Shown here piece by piece: positions 38,220 to 47,841 of a DNA stretch of 64,000 bases (its first letter is position 1; every line of letters starts with the position of its first letter). The position numbers and the translations under genes are program-made. The notes below the pieces were generated by a model that saw only the letters and a list, made by a program, of their open reading frames with translations, made no database searches and was not told the origin of the DNA. Source of the DNA: Leucaena leucocephala (Eukaryota; Streptophyta; Magnoliopsida; Fabales; Fabaceae); the NCBI GenBank assembly GCA_037074615.1, contig CM073527.1, forward strand, positions 7,528,848 to 7,592,847, in the 5' to 3' direction.

Positions 38220-38754
38220 ATCTTCCTCCACCTTCATTGTTCTTCAACCTTAGCCTGTCACACTCATCTTTGTTCTTCATTTTTTCTCACCCAAAACTGC
38301 CACATACCTCCTATCCACCTATATTTGGTTATCACTTGTTTAATTATTTGAATTAGACTGAGGATCATCTTTTAGGAATTGATTTAGATAAGGGCGTTGT
38401 TGCTATAATTATTTGAGGAATTATCTTGTTTTTCAATTTTATTATTAGTCACCATATTAGATTATCTTCTACGAATTCATTTGTAATTAGTCAGGATAAT
38501 AGGTTCATGGAATTATAATATTTTGGAATTATCCTAAGAAGATTCATTCAATTTTCATGAAGATAATCTAAGAGGATGTTCAAGAAGATAAATGGTGCAA
38601 GACAAAGGATAAAAATAATGAAGATATTGAAGATAATCCTATCTCCAATAGATGGTGCAAGGTATGATCTTCCTTCCTCAACATGGACTTTTCTCTAAGG
38701 CATCCTCTAAAGGCTGTATAAAAACCCCTTGGCTCTTCCATTCAACACACAATC
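38220..38754. other. Unassigned sequence with a possible TATA box
   Basis: The right flank of the family-T element, originally joined to 26245. It contains repeated gaattatctt/gaagataatc phrases on both strands and ctgtataaaaacccctt at 38713-38729, a TATA-like promoter sequence some 40 bp before the next LTR. It may be the U3 part of another LTR, possibly Copia. I cannot find its ends. Confidence 0.35.
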
Positions 38755-41309
38755 TATCGTATCCTAATTTTCAACCTAAATTATACTCAATTAGAAGTAA
38801 CTTGAACCAACTATATATCCTTTTGCTTTAGAAATATGCATTTTCAAGAAATTTCTTCTTGGGTACTGTTCATTTGGTAATCCAAAATACATTCTTAACT
38901 TTGAAAATTCATAATTAAATATAGAAACATTGAAATAGAGTGGTTCCAATTTCTAATAGAATATGTTTCATTTAACTTTGAAGTAAAAATATAAAACTGA
39001 GGTTTCACTATCCCAATGAAATCAGTTTATTCATTGAAAAACACTGTTCATTTGGTAAATCTGGAAATTCCAGCTTCCTTGCCTTAAATTCAAAAATTCA
39101 TTTCTCTTTGGTTACTTGTCCAAATAAAACGTGTTACCTATGGATTTAAAGCTCCAGATGTTTTCTTTATCCATAAAATTTGGTAGAGAAATCCATTCTT
39201 TTACTATATGAAATTACCAATTGAATGTCACTACCTCCAGTCGCTCACTTTATCTCAATTCCAGATTTTATCTTCAACTTAGAAAAATCATAGTAAATCG
39301 AAAACTTAACCAAATTGAGACATTTTTAGTGTCCATTTAAATCTCTGTATCTTAGATATTTTAATACCAAATTTCAAGTCCAAAATCACTGGTTAAATAA
39401 TCGTAATTATCGTCATAAGGTTACTGCCTCATAATACAAACACACTATATTATGCTAGGTATCCTATCAAGTCATCTCATAGTGCCAAGTAATCAACATA
39501 ACTTATTACACACGTTCAACCATCTATATTTACCATTTTTCCTTGAGATGTTCCAGCACCTATAACATGGTTATGAATATCGAAAGAATGAGATTTCATG
39601 GAAATCTCAATAGCAAGTCATACAAACTATAATATCATGCAGGATTGATTAAATGCCTAACATGTTATCATGAGATGGGAGCTACTTCATAATAATACAT
39701 AAGCAAACTCTAACATGTATATTGTCATAAAATTAGTTGCAATCATTCATACTTCATCATCATCATGATGGCATAATCTTAAGCTCAACCAAATATCATA
39801 ACTAACAAGCAAGCATACAATCAAACAAACATGAAATTATAGTTTGGTATTCTTGCTACCTCTTAAGATATCCTTGTCACACTCTTCTTGAAATGGTCTT
39901 CTATCCACACAAATGTCAAAATCTAGTCATTACAAAATAACATCAAGTTACAACTCGACTTTAAAACAATTCCAATACTAGGATTTCACTAACTTCCATT
40001 CTTTTTCCATTTTATGTTCTATACTTCCATCTTTCTAGAATAAATTCTCATGGCTCATTTCCACATAATTTTTCATGTAGAATCCAAATATGAAACCAGA
40101 ATTTCCAAAATCAAAACACATCCTTCGCTGCTGTACAGAACCGAAATGCCACTACTATTTTCCAAAAATTCACATTTTGATTTCAATGCTTCCAATACTT
40201 GTTTCTCTACTTTATCCCCACACAATTTTCCATTTTAAACTCATTGGAAGCATCAAAACCATGAAATTATAACACATGAACAGTGATTTGTACAGTGACA
40301 TCCAAGAACACAAAACCCTAACTACATGCATACTTGAATTTCCAAGCCATACCACTTGATTCTAGCTTGTTTAAGCTTGTCTAAACTATCCATACATAAA
40401 ACTCATATTCTTATCACATATGGACAGCATGCCCAGCAGCACCATCAAGGGAAATATGTCACAAAAACCTCTTAAAACCAAGAGCCAACTTGCTAGATTA
40501 AAGTCCAATAACAAAGGAACTAGTTACCTTTCTTGTTGCTCCAAGTTGTATGCTTCTTTCTTGCTTCAAAGGAAATTTTGGAAGAGGTTCCCTAAGGTTT
40601 CAAAGCTTCTGAACATGGTCTGAAATTGTGGGGTATTTATAGACAAAATTGGGTGGAAATGGAAGGCCAAGATTAGTTTAGTTATTATTTGATCTAAGTG
40701 TCCATAATTCACCTTCTGTCAAGCTTGCCCTAGAAGCCTTATTAATGATGCCATGTATGACCTCATTTAGGGCTGTGTTTGGCTGAAGAAAAGTAGAAAT
40801 ACTTATATAGGAAAAAGTTCAATCTAGTCTAGTACCGATCTTAGCAGTTTCACAAAAACCAGACTGTTTTATGTTCCCAATTTTTATAATATTTGAGAAT
40901 ATATATTCTGTCATGAAAACCAGTGTCTAGGATTTTCCTACCATTAACATTGTTAGACTGAGTATTTATCTGCCAACCATCCCTTGGAAATGATCAAAAT
41001 ACCCTTATTGTACTTTCTTGCACTATATTAACCCTAAGGGCATAATTGTCATTTCACATCTCTTTATACTTTATCAGAGTATATACTGGCTCTAACTAAT
41101 CACCCTTGGACTTACTTGGACGTTTTTGACCTGTCTAAAATGACCAAGATGACCTCCATCTTTCTCTGGTATAATCTTACAACATAGGGGCATTTTCATA
41201 ATTTCATATTTTTATGGGGTTGCTCTGGACTCTGGCTCACTTAACTGTTCAACCATCTCACTAGGCCTCTAGAATGCTATTTTGGGCCTTGGTATAGGTC
41301 CATTGTCTT
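38755..41309 (-). mobile_element. Family-C-like LTR, minus strand, interrupted
   Basis: The plus text tatcgtatcctaattttcaa followed by a cctaaattatactcaattag run is the reverse complement, with changes, of the end of the LTR at 53451-56660. Homology continues through regions corresponding to 56550 down to about 54100. At 41310 a family-A LTR is inserted. The last seven bases before the next element (53444-53450) belong to this LTR again. The rest lies beyond the window, so I cannot tell whether it is solo. A minus-strand TATA sequence lies at about 40632-40641 and a donor-like aaaggtaact at about 40523-40532. Confidence 0.72.
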
Positions 41310-42172
41310 TATCATATCCTTATTTTTTCCTATCGGTATACTACTGATAGTGGAAAAAGGTTTGGAAAGGATTATGAAGAAGAACAGAAAAAATGATAAA
41401 AGTTAGATGTTTCTTTAAGGAAGAAAAGGACTAAAATGAAAAGTAGAAAAGGTTAAAGACCAAAAGTTAAAGTAGAAACAAAAGTTGGGCCAAAAGTGAT
41501 AATTTTCAAAAGTTAAGGGACTTAAATATAATTAAGTAAAAAGTTCAAGGGCAAAATTATAATTATGGAAAGGTCAGCCTGGAAAGGGTTAGGACTTCCC
41601 ATAAGTTTTTTTGTCCCACATTCCATCAGTAAATAGAAGAAGTTACGCTGGTTAATCTGGCATGATACAGAAATTTTATTATGGCTCCATACAGCAGAAA
41701 ATTATCTGATAGTCTAAAAGTTATCTGAATTTTTATCAGATTCCATGGACATCAAATATAAGTGGGGGAATTACAGGAAAGTGTACCCTACAGTGTTAGA
41801 TGTTATGAATATGACAAAATCCCAGAAGAAGTCATGTATAAAAAGTTATACCCATAACAGTGAATTTTGACGGGAGTTTGATAATACCCGTGATATGATA
41901 ATATAACTTATCGGTATGTGAGCATAGATAGAATGAGATCAGATGACCTCATATATAGGCCCATGATGAAGCCAAGAAGGGCCCAAAACCCAGGGTACCA
42001 GTCCATCAGTAGAAGGGGCCAGTGTCCAGAAAAAGTATAAAATTATGAAAATACCCCTAGATGCCTATATTACACTAGAGATGGATGAAGGGCATTTTGG
42101 CCATCTGGGATAGGCTAAAAATGTGGTACATGGTATAAATATGATTAGTTGAGCCAGTATATGCCCTGAGAC

Positions 42173-44792
42173 TGTCATATCCCAATTTTTAGGCTTAGAA
42201 GCCCAGTATATAGCCTGAAAAAGGGATGCTACCAGACCCTATTGAGCAGAGGTCTCAGTAAATAGAGAAAATTATGTTGATCAGTGTGATGCAACACAAA
42301 GTTCTGATAAGAGGTCATGAAAGATTTATATTAATTTCTAAAGAAAAGAAAAATTAATACAGTATGCTCTAGACCTCAGAATCAGATGAAATGTGGCAGT
42401 AAATTCCTATAATTAATATAAGAATTTCTGAAACTGACAGAGCTCAAAAAGGAGTTCTGTAGAATTTACTACAGAATTTACAGTGGATCAAAAGACCCGA
42501 TAAATAGGTTTCGGGGGAATTTCTCGGGAATTGAACCCATGAAGATAGGGGATCATACAGAGGGTCCAGAATGGAACCTTATAGGCCCAATGATATTTTC
42601 AGATAAATATATGGGCCAGGGCTAATAAAGACCGAGAAAAATGAAGAATTACGAAAATGCCACTGAAGGTATGCCACTGTGTTGTGTCATTGAGTTAGAG
42701 TCAGACGAAGGGCGTTATGATCATTAGACTAAGGTTAGACGGTCAAGAAAGGGTATTTGGATAGTTGACTAGGGTCAAGAGATACTCTGGTAAGGTATGG
42801 AAAGACAATAGTGCCCCTATAAGTACTAAAGAGGTAGTAAGGGCATTATGGTAATTTACTAAGGATTTTCCTTGGGAACCGAGTCACCAGAGTGCTTGGG
42901 CTTGGTTAGAAACCCAAGTTGATATTTAAAGGCCCAAAAACGTATCCCAAGAGTAAAGTGGGCCCAAGAGGCATTAAAATAATGTTTTAGTGCTTTTTCA
43001 ATAAAGTAAAGTGACCCGGTCCAAGATAGAACTGGGTAAAGTGATCTGGAATCATGAGAGGACATAAATGGGGCCCACAATGTGCCACATGGCATGATTA
43101 TAGTAAAAGAGGAAAAGCAAAGGACACATGGCATGATTATAGAAAAAGGAGAAAAAGCAAGAGGACACGTGGCACGATCTCGGCCGTCCATTCAGGGAAA
43201 AGACTCTGGAACTCTCTGGAAAGGCTGACTCAGCTGGTGAGGTGTCCCAAGGGCCCCACATTTCGCCACATATACCCCTTAGGTGTCCCTTGAGGTGTCC
43301 TAGATGATGTCATGAGTGGTGAGTCAGCAAGGAGGGTGATGTCATCATGATGATGCAGGCAAAGCTTCTTGAGGAAGCAAGCAATATGAGCCATTCATTG
43401 TGAATCAATCTGGGCCATTCATTCCACCTCCTCTCACCTATAAATAGGCAACTCCCCTCCCATTTCAAGTCACACCACGGATCTAGCAAGAAAAGGAAGA
43501 GAAAGAAGAGAGAAAGAGAGAAAGAGAGAAGGAAAGAAAGAAAGGAAAGGAAGGAAGGAGTTCTGGTGGAGCCAGGAGCAGTCTAAGGAGCTGAGGGACT
43601 GGGCAAAGCTTAGGAATGAGGTAATAAAGTTATCTAGTCCCTTCTCTAATAAAGTATAGGATTTCTCTTAGTGGTTAGAATAGAGAAATATCTCTATTAA
43701 TAAAGGTAGCTAAAGGTAGAGAGAAAGCCAGGGGAATGTCAGATTAAGGATATTACCCTTGAGCTATGTATGAGTTAAATAGAGCTATGCTGATAGAATA
43801 ATAATGAAGATATTATTATGCTATGTATAGGCTCTAACCTATGGAAAGAATGAACCTTAGGGCAAAGGCTAAGAGCTAGAAGGAAAAGCTACATGTCAGG
43901 TAGTAAACTAATCCTAAACTTGTATGCATTGAATGTTATGCTTGATGTGCTATGGCTTTGTTGAATTGTGTTGAATATGTGCCTATGTATGAAGCTCTGT
44001 TCCTATGATTACTTTTGCCAATTGTATTTCATATGTAACATGGAAGCATGCACATGACATGATGCTAACACTTTCACAAGCAAGCACAAGTATTCACATT
44101 AATGCATACATTGTTTAGTGCTGTTTGCTACTGAGATTTCCCCAGAAATCTCACCCTTCCATATCAATCCAATTACAGCAGGTCTTCTCAAGATGGAGGA
44201 GATAAAGATGCATGAAGAGATATTAATTACTTAGCATGATTGATATGTGATTCATGTATGTATAATTGCTGGAAATTATCACTATGAACAGTAACTCGTG
44301 ATGGAGGCAGTGATATTTGAGCTGTAATTATAAATAGTAAATGATTTAATAAATGTATGGTATTTTACCATTAAATAGTAGACATGCCAAGCTTCGATTT
44401 GATATATAGAACGTATCATTTGGATGTCTACACATAAAGATATGATTTTTCAAAGTTGGGACCAGAATGCTGGAATCAGGGACAGGACGCTGGATGAACA
44501 GTGAATTACGGACGTTGACTGACGTTGACCTGGTCAAGGCGTGGTCAACGAGTCATTTTTCCCTGAAAGAGTATTATGTTAGCTTCATGTAGCAATTTGA
44601 ACCACTCCATTCCGATTTTTATAGAATTAGTTATGATTTTTCGAAGTCAGGTCACTTCTCTGGAATTCGTGCCGTGAACAGTACTCGCTAGAGTAAAATT
44701 CCAGATTGAGTAATTTGATTTCAACAGCCTTGGAAGTGGTTCCAGATGCTACTGTTTGGTCCCTAAGATGTATGAAAAGTGAGGATGTTATA
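42173..44792 (+). mobile_element. Left LTR of LARD1
   Basis: Starts tgtcatatcccaattttt and ends gaggatgttata. It contains about 700 bp (42240-42960) absent from LARD2's LTRs but related to family-A/C sequence, then the G-box/TATA promoter, a GA tract at about 43486-43560 and the U5 part. Short frames within it occur identically in the right LTR because the LTRs are copies; none looks like a gene. Confidence 0.92.
43160..43625 (+). promoter_or_regulatory. LTR promoter of LARD1 with G-box, bZIP-type sites, TATA and GA leader
   Basis: CACGTG at 43166-43171 (acacgtggc, ABRE-like), TGAGTCA at 43320-43326, tgatgtcatca at 43338-43348 and TATAAATA at 43439-43446. Then comes a purine-only leader at about 43486-43560 and a donor-like gaggtaataa at 43618-43627, weaker than in LARD2. 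The same set is 5,669 bp downstream in the right LTR. The arrangement suggests a stress- or ABA-responsive LTR promoter; that is inference from motifs. Confidence 0.55.
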
Positions 44793-44794
44793 TT

Positions 44795-44806
44795 TGGTAT
44801 CAGAGC
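44795..44806 (+). other. Primer-binding site, LARD1
   Basis: tggtatcagagc is a perfect 12-base complement of the initiator tRNA-Met 3' end, two bases after the LTR. Confidence 0.92.
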
Positions 44807-46244
44807 ATAAGATTCTGGCACAGAACAGAAGGTTCTGGCTCAGTGATGCTCTGGAATAGATAAACTAACCCCTTAAAACAAGTTAGAGATGTGAACTACA
44901 GAGGTTTCCTCCCTAGTATGAGATATGGGGATGGTGTTCACTACCTAGAGAATGATTTGAACAAGAGATAGTGACACCCAGACAGATATAATAGTACCCC
45001 ATAACTTACAGCGGTACGAGGCGATCTTCAAGGAAGTGGCTAGTCTTAGTCAGCCGTTACCGCCGAGGTCTCGTGTTTCTTAGCACGATGTGGTTAGACT
45101 AAGCAGGATAACATATGGGGAGCAGTTTCCTTTATGAGTAGAGATAGAAGCTGACCAGTCCTAGGTCAAGGGAAGCTACCAGATGTTACAGTTATAATAA
45201 AGATACCAACCTCGTTGAAGTTTGTCAACTAGAGGATTGGTATAAAGTATAATCAAGCCAGATAATATAAATTAAGATATGAAAGGTTAGATGATGTTCA
45301 GAAGTAGATCCTCTATGTGAATAGATCTACGTTACGAAAGAATTTGTTCAGCTAGTGTTTTCTGAACAAAAGAATTAAAAGTTAGAATGAGGCTTGCCTA
45401 GGAATAATCCTAGTACATGGCCTAAAGTTAGAGACAAGATGGGCCGCTGATGTTCCCAAGATAAAGGAACCACAGTCTAATCTAGAATAGACTAAGACTG
45501 ATAAAGAGAAAGCTAGCCACATTTTTAAAGATAAAGTGACTCTCCTGTTCCCTATGTAAGAAAGGGTAATGAAGGGTTGAGTCTATACCCTAGTAAGAGG
45601 GTAATGTGGCAACCTAAGTCAGATAAATAGTTATTTCCGATTCCTAAATGAATGTTTGGGATCTGGACAATATGATCAGACAATGATAGGCAATAAGATT
45701 AAGATGATGATTAATAGTGAATCTACAGATAGATGATTACGATACTCAGGATATATCCCTTCAAGGGTAAGATATATGAGTGATGAAAATGAAATGAAAT
45801 GAGAAGCATTTATGAAAGATGATATAGCTCTAAGAAAGAGCAGTAAAGACATAAGTTAGTATTGTTGCAACAGAGCTAGATTGCTCTTGCGATAGAAAAT
45901 GATTGCTTTTGAAATAAAGCCAAGAGATGGGACAGTATAGCTCAGATAGAGTAAGGTCCCTCTGATGAGACGAATAGATGATGATAGATATGTGCATGGT
46001 AGAGCCTGTGTAGCTCTCTGCAGTAAAGGATATAGTAAAGCTATGAAAGATGAGAATTATATGAGAAGTTCCTAAGTGATAGAGGAAATGAGTAAAGACC
46101 TGATAGATAATATTGGCTTATGTGATAATTTTAGGGGAATTATCTGTTGAGTTAACAACTATGTGGAAGTGATTAACCTTGTAACTTTGTCCGTTAGTTT
46201 AAGTCTTCCAAAGATGAGAATACAGTACAATAGAATCGCAGTAG

Positions 46245-46375
46245 ATTCTGGAGGATTGCAGTTAGATCCTAGTATGGCTCCCAGAAAGTAGAATTCCAGG
46301 GTCGCAGTTAGATCCTGAAGAGGCTTACGGTTGATCACAGTAGATCCCGAGGGTCACAGTAGACCTGGCCTAGAG
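46245..46375 (+). repeat. Array of cagttagatcc motifs in LARD1
   Basis: gcagttagatcctagt, gcagttagatcctgaa, cacagtagatcccgag and cacagtagacctgg recur at irregular short intervals. Counterpart of 22010-22140 in LARD2. Confidence 0.5.
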
Positions 46376-46800
46376 AGAGAAAAGTATTGAGCCATAAGTA
46401 CCGTATGTCTTTGGAAGGATGAATACCAAGGAAAAGTTAAGGTACAGAAGCTTCACAAGTTGGTTAGCTCCTAACAGAGAGAGTACCCATGATGTTAGAT
46501 AGCCTTATTACTATCAGGGACTAAACTCAAAATCTCCTTACACGTACAGGAACTGAGTGATCAAAGTTAAAGTTATTAATCCTGAGTACCAAGGAGTTAT
46601 GAGCAAATCTCATAAGATATGAGAAAGGGTCAAATAAAGAGATCCTTACTATAAGAATAAAAGATAGATAAATCCTCCAGGTAAAGAGATAAGAAGAACA
46701 GATAGACCTAAGAGAGATAACATAAGCTGGGTCTAAGATAGTAGAGTACCAGGGTTAGAGCCTGTGAGCATCTGTGCTTCAGATTTATATCGACACATTT

Positions 46801-46855
46801 CAGTTAAGTGTGCTCAGGCAAGAGTAGCCCAATGATGGGTGACCCCCTGGGAAGT
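46801..46855 (+). other. 5S rRNA-like segment in LARD1
   Basis: cagttaagtgtgctc, then aagagtag, then gatgggtgaccccctgggaa, in the order and spacing of plant 5S rRNA positions roughly 50-105. By eye about 45 of 54 bases agree. The span includes the A box, intermediate element and C box of the 5S internal promoter. The 5' half and the terminal stem of 5S are lacking. A second diverged copy is at 66-120 (minus). Known precedent: Cassandra TRIM elements carry 5S sequence, but in their LTRs. Confidence 0.65.
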
Positions 46856-47287
46856 AATGGAAGAGGTATGAATGCCACAAGAGATTGGCACATATGTACA
46901 CAGAATTATAGAAAGAGTTATGAAAAGTTGAAAGGGTTGTGAACAGAAAGAGACTAGAACCCTTATGTCAAGTCCAAATGAAATGGATTTGAAAGATGAC
47001 TATGATATAGCCAGATTTGGCCGGATATGCCGTGATATGACATAAAAGATACGTGATGAGATATGCCATGAAAGATATGAAAAGTATGTGTTAAGAAGTA
47101 TAACATGAAGTGGCTTTATAGCTAGCCCTATAAACAGATTGAGAGACTCTGATTTTGAAAGAGAAAAGATGTTTGAATGTTAAGATACGTGTGAAAGAGC
47201 AAATGAGAGCTTTAAGAGCTTTCACTCCTTGCATGAAATGCCAGGCATTATGTTATGCTATGTTATGTTATATTTGTAAAATATGCT

Positions 47288-47405
47288 AAAGCTCTGAATG
47301 TTAGAGCAGTGCAAGCTCTATGTGATAGAGTTGTGCAAGCTCCGAGTGTTAGAGCTGTGCATATTAAGAGAAGGAATGCTTGAGCTCCGCTGTTAGAGCT
47401 TTGCA
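47288..47405 (+). repeat. Hairpin array in LARD1 interior
   Basis: Four units with stem-loop form: agctctgaatgttagagc, agctctatgtgatagagt, agctccgagtgttagagc and gagctccgctgttagagct, the first three spaced about 25-27 bases. Loops vary while stems are kept. A related array is at 3091-3187 on the minus strand. Confidence 0.6.
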
Positions 47406-47803
47406 TTCATGAGCAGGTATGTAGTCCTGCAGCATGCTAGCCGGGCATTATGCATGTTAGAGTATGTGCTCCTATATGCTCCTATATGCTATTATGTGCT
47501 CTTGTTTAGCAGTAGAGCAACAAAAGAAAGAATAATGATATAAGTCCTCTCTCTGTATTATGATGAGTTAGTAAAGATGATAAAAGCATATGATAATATG
47601 AGAATGAGAGATGAAGTTTTGCGGATATTTAGAGAATTCCGCTGAATACTCAGATGAGTAATAAGTGACTGCACTAAGAATCATGATGAGTAGTCAACAA
47701 AAACTCCAGAATATAGGAGTATATGAGAAAGTTTAGTATGGAAGAAAGGGACATTCTCCTCAAAGGAACTCTTCATCGAAGGATGAATAGAGATTTAGCC
47801 CTG

Positions 47804-47841
47804 AAATTTCGAGGACGAAATTTATTTAAGGGGAGGAGAAA
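47804..47841 (+). other. Pre-PPT hairpin and polypurine tract, LARD1
   Basis: aaatttcgaggacgaaattt is a perfect 8-bp stem with a 4-nt loop; the PPT aaggggaggagaaa (47828-47841) abuts the right LTR. The hairpin is identical to that of the coding element at 62767-62786. Confidence 0.8.

Larger units (their letters stand above)
44807..47827 (+). mobile_element. Non-coding interior of LARD1
   Basis: No frame shows gag or pol motifs. The order of recognisable blocks is: segment shared with LARD2 (44890-45665), AGCTC/GAGCT hairpin-rich stretch (45800-46040), cagttagatcc array (about 46245-46375), 5S-like segment (46801-46855), hairpin array (47288-47405), and the pre-PPT hairpin (47804-47823). Blocks are shared with the 1-4952 interior, which argues that they are kept, perhaps for packaging or transcription. 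Confidence 0.7.

Noticed and set aside
42859..43191. 110-residue minus-strand open frame, repeated identically at 48528-48860
   Set aside because: It lies in the two LTR copies of LARD1 and is identical only because the LTRs are. No domain and no counterpart kept open in LARD2's LTRs.
46801..46855. True 5S rRNA gene
   Set aside because: Only the 3' half is present, with about nine changes, and no T-rich terminator follows closely.
47288..47405. CRISPR-like array
   Set aside because: Units are imperfect hairpins without unique spacers of uniform length, in a plant retroelement.
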